Origin: a virus
Strand: one strand, 5' to 3'
Virus record (IMG/VR): IMGVR_UViG_3300049043_000087
Location: 1 to 58,099 of that record
Length of the DNA: 58,099 bases
Part shown: in pieces, positions 44,319 through 52,588 of the stretch
Position numbering within the stretch: position 1 is the stretch's first letter
Layout: each line of letters begins with the position of its first letter
Translations under genes and position numbers: made by a program
Notes under the pieces: generated by a model
The model's database searches: none
Told to the model about the DNA's origin: nothing
The model's input: the letters and a program-made list of their open reading frames with translations, nothing else

Positions 44319-46176
44319 TCAGTGCGTGTTAGCCCAGCTACACCGACCCTTGAGTCGCCGTCAATCTTACAGCGAAATCCAAAAAATTCCTGTGCTTGCG
44401 GAAACGCACGCAAAGCTTGCTCTTGAATCACGGGCGTTAGATCCTTAGGACAGGACAGTTGGATCTCATCGTGAATCATGGCGTGTTGAATCCAATCATG
44501 CTCATGTCTTAATCCCAGTTCCATTAAGTTGTTATGTAAGTTAATGACAACTTGTTTCATGATGAGTGCGCCTGCAGCTTGCAGTAGAAGATTTAATCCT
44601 TTGAATTCAGACCTACAGAACAATGCACGCTATCCAAACCCCGTAGAAATCCACGGGATTGGATTGTTAATGCAATGTTTTCCTTCAAAGATTTAAGAGC
44701 TGGTACACCCTTCATGAATGAATTGATTGCAGCACTTCCTTTCTGACGTAATGTATCTGCATCTTTTTCATTCGGATCAATGATGGTTCCTGCTTTCATA
44801 GCGCCACATCCATAGAGCATTCCATACAGCAAACGCTTGCTTACGTCTCTGTTATCCACACCAAACTGCTGCTGGTTGTAAGTATGAATGTCAATAGATT
44901 CATCTGTTACCAGACGAGCGTATTCACCGTCATCCCAGATGGCTAGGTATCCGGCCAAGCAACGTAACTCAAGAGCCTTAGCATCGACCCCAATAAGGTC
45001 CCAATTATGAGGAGCGTGGAAAAGGTTTCGACATTCTTTTCCATATGGGGAGTAAGATGCTGGGACCTGACCCATATTTGGATTGCGGTGTGCGCAGCGC
45101 CCGCTAATGCAACCGTTAGTAACCAGATCGCCGTGCATACATAGGTCATTGTTGTTGACAAGCTTGAGCCAGGCATTGTTTCCATCAGCAATTTGACCAA
45201 GGCGTTTCTTGACCAGCATGTATTCAGCTAAGGGTCCAGCTTCGGGGTAGGGCAAAGCCGCGAGTATATCGTCATCAAGTATTGGATTTCCTTTTTCCGT
45301 TGTTTTGTCCGGCGTCCATCCGTACTTTTGTTTAAGTCGGTCAGCAATCTAGTACGAGATCCCGGATTGAATTCCTCAAAGCGAACCTTCGTGAAGGGCT
45401 GACCTTTAACATAGCCTCGTGTTTTGTTATTGACCTTAGGGATAAAGGTATCTTCATGCCGTATTGGCGGAAACAGTTCCTTTAGGCGGCTCTCAAGTTC
45501 CGCTTGCTTTGTTCTAAGGTCATCCACAAGATCAAGGCATGCATCAACATCAAAAGGAAAACCTGCTCGCACTTGTCGGTTAATTGCCAAGGCAAAGTCA
45601 TGCTCCAGTTTGAGCGCGGGTTCCGGATAGTTTTGGTTAACAATGAACTGCCAAAGCTTGCGAGTAACTGCAACGTCCTGGACGCAGTAGTCCAACATCT
45701 CTTGAGAATATGAGGAGAAGTCCTTGAACTCGATCTTATGATCGGCCAAGCGCCATCCCCATGCCTCAAGAGATGCGGTACCACGCCGCTTCGCTGGAAC
45801 TTGCGGATATTGTTCACTGTCTAATATCCTCTAAAACTTCTTTTGGCCAGATCAATCTGGTACAAATAAGCGTGTCGATAATGCGGCATTTGACGGAGAA
45901 TGAATGTAGTTTTTGTAGAACAGGGATGTCATAAAAAATTATGTTGTGCCCAATGAGAACATCAGCGGTTGCCAGATGAGCAAGAGCAGCATCAATGCTG
46001 TCAGGCCCATAAGTAAAAGTTTTTGCTCGTGTAATGTCATGGAGGACAATGCAAAAAACTTCTGTAGCTTGGTCATAAAGCCCATTGGTTTCGATGTCAA
46101 AAATCAACCAGGTTTCATTTTCTGAACCGGGCTTCATCTTGAATTGAGAGTTCTTCACCGGCAAGAGTTTTGTCAT
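44319..46176 (-). CDS. DNA polymerase I family (T7-like) with 3'-5' exonuclease, frameshifted
   Basis: About 615 residues. N-terminal exonuclease: WLIFDIETNGL (Exo I), VLIGHNIIFYD (Exo II) and SQEMLDYCVQDVAVTRKLWQ (Exo III). Polymerase: DLIGVDAKALELRCLAGYLA (motif A), SKRLLYGMLYGCGAMKAGTI (motif B) and IHDEIQLSC (motif C). Motif A has DAKALELR where T7 has DASGLELR. Indels near 45780, 45345-45260 and 44615 split it into four frames; near the end another indel gives the canonical WANTH terminus and a stop at 44319. Main replicative polymerase, paired with the primase-helicase and ssb. Confidence 0.88.
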
Positions 46177-46348
46177 TGTTGTTAATCCACGCCAAGATCG
46201 ACTGAGCCCCTGCCCTGTAGGGATGGGAGAAAATCCTGTTCAGAGCTACTTCTGAATCTAACGGAATTAACAGAAATTGTTTGTCAGAAGGACAGGCAGT
46301 AATGGCGTACGGCCTGCCCTCTTTCCACGTAGCAATAACGTAAGACAT
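46115..46348 (-). CDS. Hypothetical protein, 77 aa
   Basis: MSYVIATWKEGRPYAITACP, SDKQFLLIPLDSEVALNRIF, SHPYRAGAQSILAWINNNDK. Alpha/beta. It overlaps the polymerase start by about 60 bases; the polymerase may instead start at a later Met (MKPGSENETW), which would reduce the overlap. Confidence 0.6.
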   Translation of the reverse strand: MSYVIATWKEGRPYAITACPSDKQFLLIPLDSEVALNRIFSHPYRAGAQSILAWINNNDKTLAGEELSIQDEARFRK

Positions 46349-46404
46349 ACAAAAGATGAAAGACGGACAGATAATATCTAATCCATCAAGACATGCAAGG
46401 TGTT

Positions 46405-47172
46405 TTACGTTATCTCCTGATTTGATTTGCCGTATCCCACAAATCCACCTTCTTTCTTGCGTTGAGAGATAGCTTTGCTTGCGTCAGAGCCAGCACGCTG
46501 GGAGCCATGAACCAGCAATGCAAACGGTTTGTCACCTAAGCAATGACTGTCATCATGGTCAATTTCTAAACCACGTTTAACAGCTTCTGCTTCTGTGTAA
46601 ACAACGTAAGCAATACGTTGAAATACCTTTGGATGTTTAGGAATTAAGTAGTCAAGCGTACCACCACAAGATGCAGTGAAATAAAAGTTAGCTGGAATCT
46701 GATCAACTAGGTTTAACCACATGCCAAGGGATTTGGTGTAAGCATAAAACTTTTGTTGAGGCCTTGTTTGTGCAGCCATAAGCCAAGCCTTCATGTAGTT
46801 CTCAGTCCAGAAATCGCCAGCTTCATGGACCCGCACCAAATCTTTGGGTGGCATCATGGTCAACGACACATCAATAAGTTTGCAAAGCAAAGCAGCCTGG
46901 TCTTCACCGGAATACATGACTTCTCGCAACAAATCCCAGTTGTGCCAACGAGCATCACGTACGTTAGGCCTAACTTCTGCCATAGCAGAAAAACAACGGA
47001 ACTCATCTGCAATAGTGCCAGTGAGCTGCGGTAAATCTGTAATAGCACCTGTGGTTCTATCTGCAAATGTTTTGCAAACGCCAGCGTTTGGGCATGAGTA
47101 ACCAGATGGCAAGCTAAAGATCAAACGATTCTTGAGCTTACCGTTACCGGTAGAAAACTTAAGGAGTTTCAT
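46405..47172 (-). CDS. Gp88-like phage protein
   Basis: 255 residues, intact. Start KLLKFSTGNGKLKNRLIFSL, PSGYSCPNAGVCKTFADRTT: the TGNxKL...FSLPxGxSCPxAxxC pattern of the Gene product 88 family. Also VHEAGDFWTENYMKAWLMAA and YFTASCGGTLDYLIP. Cys-rich, perhaps metal-binding; function of the family unknown. Has its own hairpin leader and a CAATTCAATTCAACTC-ATG start context. Confidence 0.7.
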   Translation of the reverse strand: MKLLKFSTGNGKLKNRLIFSLPSGYSCPNAGVCKTFADRTTGAITDLPQLTGTIADEFRCFSAMAEVRPNVRDARWHNWDLLREVMYSGEDQAALLCKLIDVSLTMMPPKDLVRVHEAGDFWTENYMKAWLMAAQTRPQQKFYAYTKSLGMWLNLVDQIPANFYFTASCGGTLDYLIPKHPKVFQRIAYVVYTEAEAVKRGLEIDHDDSHCLGDKPFALLVHGSQRAGSDASKAISQRKKEGGFVGYGKSNQEIT

Positions 47173-47198
47173 GAGTTGAATTGAATTGAATGAAAGCA

Positions 47199-47220
47199 GT
47201 TTAACGTCATACTCAGGACG
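47199..47220 (-). promoter_or_regulatory. CGTC-N8-GACG hairpin leader element
   Basis: Minus strand CGTC-CTGAGTAT-GACG followed by TTAAACTGC, 33 bases upstream of ATG 47172. This exact element, over 25 bases, recurs at 52562-52583 and 54442-54463. Confidence 0.7.
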
Positions 47221-47348
47221 ATAAACATGTGATTGTATGGGGTGCAGAAGAGCAGCGTTAACCCCAAAGGAATCAGGGTTTCTGGAGGCTGCACCTTCTT
47301 GTGGTTATGTTACCGCATGAACAACATCATTTACAGATGTTGACATAT

Positions 47349-47370
47349 AGTTTTGGTATCAATAAATACC
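47349..47370 (+). promoter_or_regulatory. Inverted repeat before a + strand microgene
   Basis: GGTAT-CAATAA-ATACC, a perfect five-base inverted repeat ending three bases before ATG 47374. It could sequester the start region or be an operator. Confidence 0.35.
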
Positions 47371-47373
47371 AAA

Positions 47374-47490
47374 ATGAAACAAGCATTGATTGTTTATTTA
47401 ATAGATAAAAAGAAAAAAATAACACGCAAAGAAACTGAATCTAAACGCGCCATCAAAGAACTAGAAAAACATAAAGCTGCAATTTACTGA
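47374..47490 (+). CDS. Lys-rich microprotein, 38 aa
   Basis: MKQALIVYLIDKKKKITRKE followed by TESKRAIKELEKHKAAIY. A short strand then a charged helix. Opposite to its neighbours; 3' end overlaps thyX by seven bases. Tentative but well composed. Confidence 0.5.
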   Translation: MKQALIVYLIDKKKKITRKETESKRAIKELEKHKAAIY

Positions 47491-48125
47491 TTCATTGAAC
47501 ACACAGTTTCTCCAATGATTGGGAACTGTTCACAGAAAATAGTTCTAATTTGTTCTGCAATTTGTCGGTGTTCGAGTTGGGTTCCTGGGTCACAGCGTAG
47601 TTGGATGTAATGAATCCATGAGCGGAGTGTACCGTTCATGTAGAGTTTAGTTTGAGTGCCTAGCGGAAGAATGTTCCTAGCGCACTCTTTGGCAATGCCA
47701 GTGCTGATCATCTCCTTGTAGAGGTGCTCAGCATCTTCAAACAACTGGCTGATACGCCGGTAATAACCAGCGATCTCTTCGGGGGACAGATCATCAATAC
47801 TGTTCTGTCTGTTCTTGTGGTCTTGCCTACGCAGATGCGGGATTTCAGCAGAGCCAAGCTCCCTGGTATCTGCATAACGTTGACTGAATTCCTGGAAACT
47901 AAATGAACGATGTCTCAGGATTTGCGCCGAGATTGAACGAGTTGTTTCAATTTCAACACACATGTTTGCCATTTCAAATGGCGACCAATGTTTATGGTTG
48001 ATCAGGTATTGCAACAGCTTGGGTGCTGTGTCCATGTTGTCCTGATTTCTTGGAGCACTGACGCGTGCCATGTAAACAATCAGTTCTTCTGCATTGGGCG
48101 TAGCAGAGATGAGTTCAACCTTCAT
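47484..48125 (-). CDS. thyX: Flavin-dependent thymidylate synthase
   Basis: 213 residues, intact, start MKVELISATPNAEELIVYMA. The ThyX motif RHRSFSFQEFSQRY lies near residues 79-92, and HKHWSPFEMANMCVEIETTR before it; LRSWIHYIQLRCDPGTQLEH near 170 binds the substrate. Makes dTMP from dUMP with FAD, NADPH and methylene-tetrahydrofolate. Fits with dcd at 4.3 kb. Overlaps the next upstream gene by four bases. Confidence 0.93.
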   Translation of the reverse strand: MKVELISATPNAEELIVYMARVSAPRNQDNMDTAPKLLQYLINHKHWSPFEMANMCVEIETTRSISAQILRHRSFSFQEFSQRYADTRELGSAEIPHLRRQDHKNRQNSIDDLSPEEIAGYYRRISQLFEDAEHLYKEMISTGIAKECARNILPLGTQTKLYMNGTLRSWIHYIQLRCDPGTQLEHRQIAEQIRTIFCEQFPIIGETVCSMNQ

Positions 48126-48325
48126 AGTGAATTGCAATGTAGGAAGTAATGATACTTGGCACCCCAAGGATCTGTGTACTGAACCACGTCACAGTTGTTG
48201 TATTTATCTACAACCTTGAACTTAGGTTCAGCTTCAATTGTTTTACCAAACATTGCATAAAACAAAAGAAGAAAAACTAATGAAGCAATTACTGCAACAA
48301 CAACCATTTGAGTACGGTCGTCCAT
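48122..48325 (-). CDS. Small membrane protein, 67 aa
   Basis: MDDRTQMVVVAVIASLVFLL followed by LFYAMFGKTIEAEPK: one N-terminal membrane helix; then a polar domain (YNNCDVVQYTDPWGAKYHYF, LHCNSL) with two Cys. Coupled to thyX and the next gene by short overlaps. Confidence 0.7.
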   Translation of the reverse strand: MDDRTQMVVVAVIASLVFLLLFYAMFGKTIEAEPKFKVVDKYNNCDVVQYTDPWGAKYHYFLHCNSL

Positions 48326-48621
48326 TATTCTCCTGGCACCGATACATTTTTCATCATGCTCTCAAGATCACGTTCGTGACAGATACGAAATGATGCGTGT
48401 TCTCTTGGTGACTTGAGATGATCCCATTGAATTACCAACATGTTTTGCTTGGCCTTGCGTGTAGTAAGTTTGGTTTTAAATCCAACGACCACACCATACC
48501 GTTGTGTACGGTATTGAGCAGTACGCTCTTTGCTTTCTTTTCGGGTAGCAATAATCCCATGGGTCTTGGGGCGTTCCGCAACGCGATCACCAACCCGAAA
48601 GACAACAGGTTTTCGTTTCAT
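48325..48621 (-). CDS. Hypothetical basic protein, 98 aa
   Basis: VVFRVGDRVAERPKTHGIIA, RYGVVVGFKTKLTTRKAKQN, MLVIQWDHLKSPREHASFRI. The beta-rich GDRV...GVVVGF...VQWD pattern resembles small SH3-like barrels (KOW-like). Nucleic-acid binding is plausible. Confidence 0.6.
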   Translation of the reverse strand: MKRKPVVFRVGDRVAERPKTHGIIATRKESKERTAQYRTQRYGVVVGFKTKLTTRKAKQNMLVIQWDHLKSPREHASFRICHERDLESMMKNVSVPGE

Positions 48622-48968
48622 GATTCGTACCAGGTGCAGTCAGAGGATTCAGAAGTGTCGTATTCAGGGAAATCATATGCACACTGTTCGCCATTGTTGT
48701 GTTTGCAATCAGTACACATATATGGTTCCTGTTGTGTTTGAGCTGGCGTAGTGTTAAGCAGTTTATAAAACTGACTAACCAAAAACAAATTCCGCTTTGC
48801 TTCCTCAAAGAAGTCAGATGTAACTTCATGGGTAGTAAAGCGTTCCTTGCAATAATCACATTGTTTACGCCGACGCGTAGAAAAATGTGTTTGCCTGCTT
48901 TCGATAACACGCAAACCAGGTTGTTTGCAGTGTGGACATTCAGGAAGAAGAGTCTTCTGAAACGCCAT
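48618..48968 (-). CDS. NrdR-like zinc-ribbon protein without ATP cone
   Basis: 116 residues. LPECPHCKQPGLRVIESRQT and RRRKQCDYCKERFTTHE match the zinc ribbon of NrdR, the repressor of ribonucleotide reductase genes. The following ATP-cone of NrdR is absent; instead there is FFEEAKRNLFLVSQFYKLLN and a second Cys cluster CTDCKHNNGEQCAYDF. Possibly a DNA-binding protein acting at NrdR boxes. Confidence 0.6.
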   Translation of the reverse strand: MAFQKTLLPECPHCKQPGLRVIESRQTHFSTRRRKQCDYCKERFTTHEVTSDFFEEAKRNLFLVSQFYKLLNTTPAQTQQEPYMCTDCKHNNGEQCAYDFPEYDTSESSDCTWYES

Positions 48969-49384
48969 TAGTTTGGATCAATAGAACAAGGTGTGTTATC
49001 AGTAGCTTCCTGTTCTTCTGCTTCTCGTTTCTCTTTAGGAACAGGAATCTTATCCAGTTGCAGTGAATCCAAGATATACAAAGTGGATTCTTCTCCTTTA
49101 ATGCGGAACATATCTGGAATAATCTCCATTGGATTTTGGAGATAGTAATCAATTAGATACAGTTCACACATTTTGAACATAGTTTCCATTGGCAACTCAT
49201 CAACGATGTTTGCCACGGAAGCTTCAAGGACGGCAGGCCATGTATGCCTGGGAATCATGTCGCATACTTTAAGGACAAGATCCATGTCCACCTCAGCAGG
49301 CTGAGGGATTTCTTCCTGTTGTGTTAATACATCTTTATAAGCTTGAGGCAGTTGACTTTCCATTGTTTCTGGGTTGAGTTTCAT
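48968..49384 (-). CDS. Hypothetical protein, 138 aa
   Basis: MKLNPETMESQLPQAYKDVL, VLKVCDMIPRHTWPAVLEAS, YYLQNPMEIIPDMFRIKGEE, then an acidic end. Helical and intact. First gene after the terminator at 49391; probable head of the thyX operon. Confidence 0.65.
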   Translation of the reverse strand: MKLNPETMESQLPQAYKDVLTQQEEIPQPAEVDMDLVLKVCDMIPRHTWPAVLEASVANIVDELPMETMFKMCELYLIDYYLQNPMEIIPDMFRIKGEESTLYILDSLQLDKIPVPKEKREAEEQEATDNTPCSIDPN

Positions 49385-49388
49385 AAGA

Positions 49389-49416
49389 AAGAGCCCCCGC
49401 TTATAGCAGGGGCTTG
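49389..49416 (-). terminator. Rho-independent terminator
   Basis: Minus strand AGCCCCTGCTATAAGCGGGG followed by GCTCTTTCTT: strong stem with a short AT loop and a T-rich tail, 20 bases past the 120-aa gene and just before ATG 49384. Confidence 0.8.
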
Positions 49417-49433
49417 AACATTCCGGCTTGATA

Positions 49434-49796
49434 TTAGGCGGGTTGAGCGGATGTGTCCACTACCTGCTCCATCAAGCCAGCTTCTTTAAGGCGATCGAGC
49501 ATGCCGCACATAATGTTGGCATGGGTATGGGTTTGTTCCATGAACATGCGTGCTCGGTCTGCTGACATAGTGTGGACCCTACCGTCGGGTTCCACATACT
49601 TCCAGCTGCCATCAGGCTGGGGATCACCCTGGAGGGCAAGACGTTCTGAGTTTCGAACGTACCGTAGCTCGAGGTTGTGATAGTCCTTAAGACCGTCAGC
49701 CGCTGTCCAGGTTGCGCCAATGTTGTAGCGTTGCTCATCATCAGAATACGCGTGGAACTCTGGAATGAGATGACGAAAAGCAGAAAGGAATTCCAT
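49434..49796 (-). CDS. Hypothetical protein, 120 aa
   Basis: MEFLSAFRHLIPEFHAYSDD, NIGATWTAADGLKDYHNLEL, YVEPDGRVHTMSADRARMFM. Intact. Lies 20 bases downstream of the tRNA and is bounded by the terminator. No family recognised. Confidence 0.65.
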   Translation of the reverse strand: MEFLSAFRHLIPEFHAYSDDEQRYNIGATWTAADGLKDYHNLELRYVRNSERLALQGDPQPDGSWKYVEPDGRVHTMSADRARMFMEQTHTHANIMCGMLDRLKEAGLMEQVVDTSAQPA

Positions 49797-49815
49797 CGTC
49801 GTAATAAGTTGTAGT

Positions 49816-49893
49816 TGGTACCCGAGGTGAGATTCGAACTCACGCTAGAGCGATTTTAAGTCGCTTGCCTCTTCCGCTTGGGCTACTGGGCGT
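49816..49893 (-). tRNA. tRNA-Leu (anticodon UAA), short variable loop
   Basis: Minus strand. T arm GTGAG-TTCGAAT-CTCAC, anticodon arm AGCGA-CTTAAAA-TCGCT with UAA at positions 34-36, D region GCCCAAGCGGAAGAGGC, and an encoded CCA after CTCGGGT-A. The 5' acceptor ACGCCCAG pairs imperfectly with CTCGGGT, with one extra base, probably a read error. The variable region is only about five bases, whereas bacterial tRNA-Leu is normally class II with a long arm, so identity is by anticodon. Confidence 0.8.
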
Positions 49894-49899
49894 ACCTGG

Positions 49900-50104
49900 A
49901 CTTACCTCTACATCAATGGATGTTGAGTGCCAGGTATGGTCATGGGGTAACGGCTCAGTGCCATAATCCCATGTGTACGTGAGTCTTCCTCATCTGCGAG
50001 GATCTTCTTCAATCAGATATGTGCTGGTGGTGAATTGTCATGGATAAATTCACCAATGTTTGCCATGGCCATAGCCGAAGAGCTGGCTTATCGGTGTAGC
50101 TCGG
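49900..50104. other. Region with at most a broken microgene
   Basis: A minus-strand start MAMANIGEFIHDNSPPAH near 50076 runs out of frame after 18 residues; fragments in other frames follow but none is convincing. Otherwise no feature is seen between the tRNA and the terminator. Confidence 0.3.
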
Positions 50105-50109
50105 TCATA

Positions 50110-50147
50110 TTAAAAGGGGATCCTGTAGCGAGGATAGGATCCCCCAA
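50110..50147 (-). terminator. Rho-independent terminator
   Basis: Minus strand GGGGATCCTATCCTCGCTAC then AGGATCCCC followed by TTTTAAT: nine-base stem with a 12-base loop and a T-run. Ends the gene at 50158-50523. Confidence 0.8.
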
Positions 50148-50157
50148 TGCTGTATGG

Positions 50158-50523
50158 TCAGCCCACAGAGCTTAGCGCCTTGTCTCGGGTTTTGCAACGC
50201 TACCCGGAAGGCTTCTGTGTACTGCTGCTTGAGATGATCAGAGAGAACAGAGTTGGACAAGCCACGGATCTGTTCTACTGACATGAAGCCATTGTTGACC
50301 TTGAGCTGGATGGTAAACTGAGGTTTGCCATCAATCATGCAGAGCACAATAAAGTGCTGTTTTCTGCGGACGCCCTCAGCATATCCAGAGGCAGAGCCCG
50401 ACGCAGTTGCGTCACGGCCTGACCCCAAAGGGCAAGCTGATGGGTGTCATGGGGCTGGAAGAATGTCCAGATCTCCTGGCCCTGCTCAACCTTGATAGGT
50501 TCTGGAAACAGATCTTGAGGCAA
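50158..50523 (-). CDS. Hypothetical protein, about 120 aa, frameshifted
   Basis: MPQDLFPEPIKVEQGQEIWT, PLDMLRASAENSTLL, then after an indel near 50340 IVLCMIDGKPQFTIQLKVNN and LSDHLKQQYTEAFRVALQNP. A further indel near 50175 would give the end DKALSSVG and a stop at 50158, just before the terminator. No family recognised. Confidence 0.5.
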
Positions 50524-50621
50524 GCCCTCGTTGGGATTACTGATCTTCCAGGATTCTGCTTGAACATAATCATGGAACTCAGCAATACGCCAACGTTTGG
50601 GAGGCTCAGAGTGTTTCCTTG

Positions 50622-51273
50622 TTATGAGAGGATGCGAGCAAGCATGGATACAGTGTCATTCCAATCACTGAAGTGATGAACATGACAGTTGAGGTCTTGA
50701 CTCCAGTTGTATCTGTCTCTGTTTGATTCCTGTTGTTTCTCATGGAACTTGGCAAGCATGCCAAAGAATGAACCAACAGGACATATGCTGACGCAGCCAT
50801 TCTGCCGCCTTGTCAGAACTATAGTTCCTGAACCTGGCACGCAGGCCCAGGTCATACATCTGTTTCTGATAGCAAATCGACAGGGCAGTCCAGGCCAGAT
50901 GCGTCTGAACATGTAGGACGTCCCCAGCGAGTCGCACCTGACCGGCGTCCGACACCGCACATCGATCTCCCGTCTGATAACCGACAGGCAGGCTATTGCT
51001 GATGCAGCAATGGATAGCTGAAGTTCTTCCTGCATCCATTTACGGAAGTATGGAGTATTAAAGATATGGCTGTCTTGCACTTTATCGATGTATCGCAGTT
51101 CATGAGTCCAGTTGACATAACTGGCATAGTGAGTTGCTGCTTTAGCAACAGACAAACAAGTTGTCAACTGGTCTAATTGCCAGCCAACTCTGCTTATCTT
51201 CTGGGATGTGCTTGTTAGAAGTTTCAACAGCTTTCCAGATCTCGTTGGCATTGCATGCGTGCAAATGTCTCAC
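50622..51273 (-). CDS. Hypothetical protein, about 215 aa, frameshifted
   Basis: GTG start overlapping the upstream stop (GTGA). Pieces in order: ACNANEIWKAVETSNKHIPE, then VAKAATHYASYVNWTHELRY, MQEELQLSIAASAIACLS, LHVQTHLAWTALSICYQKQM, YSSDKAAEWLRQH, GMLAKFHEKQQESNRDRYNW and SQDLNCHVHHFSDWNDTVSM. Indels near 51165, 50960 and 50790. Helical, Trp-rich. No family recognised. Confidence 0.5.
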
Positions 51274-51347
51274 GCGAATCTTTCCCAAGTAGGGATACTT
51301 TCTTCTAATGCTTTACGGAATTCGTCTACCGCTTGGTGAGACTTCAC
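51270..51347 (-). CDS. Microprotein, 25 aa
   Basis: GTG start; VKSHQAVDEFRKALEESIPT then WERFA. Helical. GTGA-type overlap with the next gene supports translation. Tentative. Confidence 0.4.
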   Translation of the reverse strand: MKSHQAVDEFRKALEESIPTWERFA

Positions 51348-51355
51348 GGCTCTTC

Positions 51356-51451
51356 TCAGTAGTAAGAAGCAAGGTGATCAGCACGCACCTTGGCCCTGGT
51401 GTAACCATTAAAAATATCTGGTTCGGTTAACTGTAGTTCTGGTGTACACAT
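51356..51451 (-). CDS. Microprotein, 31 aa
   Basis: MCTPELQLTEPDIFNGYTRA then KVRADHLASYY. A polar start and an amphipathic helix. It overlaps the end of the upstream gene by 25 bases. Tentative. Confidence 0.4.
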   Translation of the reverse strand: MCTPELQLTEPDIFNGYTRAKVRADHLASYY

Positions 51452-51916
51452 AAAATGTGGCTACGGCCTACCTGTACCGGCGTGCATTCATCAATCTTGT
51501 CCGGCGTCGAGCGACTAAGAACCTTACGTGCAGAAGCCGTATCTTTAAAACGCAGGTAGCGAAACCATAAACATAATCTTCGCCCTGCGGCGGTAGCCAC
51601 ACGCAGCGTACCAACACTGTTCGGTAGTGGTAGAGGATTGCTTTTGTAAGTAAGCGAGCACGGAGTTGCAACATCCACAGGCGTAGTAAATTTCTGAAAT
51701 CGATAACGTGCCTCATTGCCATTGATGTTATCGATTGCGTCTTGTCTGTAATGATTCTCTTATAACTGAATGTGGAATGAGATGAGGAATGTTTCCTGAA
51801 CTGGATACTTAGATTTCTTGGCAGGATTCTGTTTGCGTTGTTGACGAGCCAGTGCTTTGAGCTGGGTCATACGCCAACAGTTCAGTTTGTAGGTTGGAAG
51901 GTAGTTGGAATTGCAT
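51427..51916 (-). CDS. Hypothetical protein, frameshift and internal TAA
   Basis: A start at 51916 (MQFQLP) is placed right after a hairpin leader; an indel shifts to MTQLKALARQQRKQNPAKKS (from 51870). The same frame continues after a TAA at 51760-51762 with ENHYRQDAIDNINGNEARYR, FQKFTTPVDVATPCSLTYKS and KDTASARKVLSRSTPDKIDE to 51427. About 160 residues if joined. Basic. No family recognised. Confidence 0.4.
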
Positions 51917-51949
51917 GGTAAGTTTGGAGTTGAGTTCGGAGTTCGGCGA

Positions 51950-51972
51950 GCAGTTTAATGCTCATGCTCAGG
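51950..51972 (-). promoter_or_regulatory. Variant hairpin leader element
   Basis: Minus strand TGTCCTGAGCATGAGCA followed by TTAAACTGC: a diverged member of the CGTC-N8-GACG family with the distal TTAAACTGC intact. About 41 bases before ATG 51916. Confidence 0.5.
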
Positions 51973-51980
51973 ACAGCTGA

Positions 51981-52073
51981 TCAGTTCATGAACCCAGTGG
52001 CCAGGTAAACTCTGCCCTTAGGTCCACGAACAATGATGTACCAGCGTTTGAATTCGATAGAGAATCCAATCAT
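51981..52073 (-). CDS. Microprotein, 30 aa
   Basis: MIGFSIEFKRWYIIVRGPKG then RVYLATGFMN. Beta-rich. The start overlaps the upstream stop (ATGA), supporting expression. Confidence 0.5.
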   Translation of the reverse strand: MIGFSIEFKRWYIIVRGPKGRVYLATGFMN

Positions 52074-52330
52074 GGATCTAGATTCCAATCGGATGTGTCG
52101 ACAAGTTGCCAGTTAAGATCGAGTGAATGGAGATAGCTACAGAACCCATCTTCGTCAGTAGGGATCTGTTCGCCATCATCCAATTTGAAAGATGCTGAGC
52201 GAAGAGCTGGAGCCCATTCCTCAGGATCAAAATATGATCCTCGATAAAGGAGGCGCATATCCTCCACAACCGCTGTAACTGTGACATTAGTTCCGTTGAC
52301 TGAAGTGTCTTCAATAGCAAGGACTGACAT
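52070..52330 (-). CDS. Hypothetical protein, 86 aa
   Basis: MSVLAIEDTSVNGTNVTVTA, VVEDMRLLYRGSYFDPEEWA, PTDEDGFCSYLHSLDLNWQL. Acidic alpha/beta protein, intact. No family recognised. Confidence 0.6.
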   Translation of the reverse strand: MSVLAIEDTSVNGTNVTVTAVVEDMRLLYRGSYFDPEEWAPALRSASFKLDDGEQIPTDEDGFCSYLHSLDLNWQLVDTSDWNLDP

Positions 52331-52359
52331 AAGTCATACCTCAGTAAGCTGACGTGGTT

Positions 52360-52534
52360 TCATAAATTCAGAATCAGGTCCAAGTACTTTTCAACAAGAT
52401 CAGGAAATGCATCAAGCAAACGCTGACGATTTACTGGATCTGCAAATTGCAAAGTTTGTGCCGAATGCACTAACGAATGAACCGCCACTAGCCTGCATGA
52501 GACAGAGCATGGCAAAAAACTGTGTTTGATTCAT
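52360..52534 (-). CDS. Hypothetical protein, about 58 aa, frameshifted
   Basis: MNQTQFFAMLCLMQASGGSF V, shift near 52465, then HSAQTLQFADPVNRQRLLDA and FPDLVEKYLDLILNL. First gene after an exact hairpin leader. No family recognised. Confidence 0.45.
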
Positions 52535-52561
52535 GGATTGAATTGCAATGTGATGTGAGCA

Positions 52562-52583
52562 GTTTAACGTCATACTCAGGACG
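52562..52583 (-). promoter_or_regulatory. CGTC-N8-GACG hairpin leader element
   Basis: Minus strand CGTC-CTGAGTAT-GACG followed by TTAAACTGC, identical to the copies at 47.2 and 54.4 kb, 34 bases upstream of ATG 52534. Confidence 0.7.
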
Positions 52584-52588
52584 GATCT

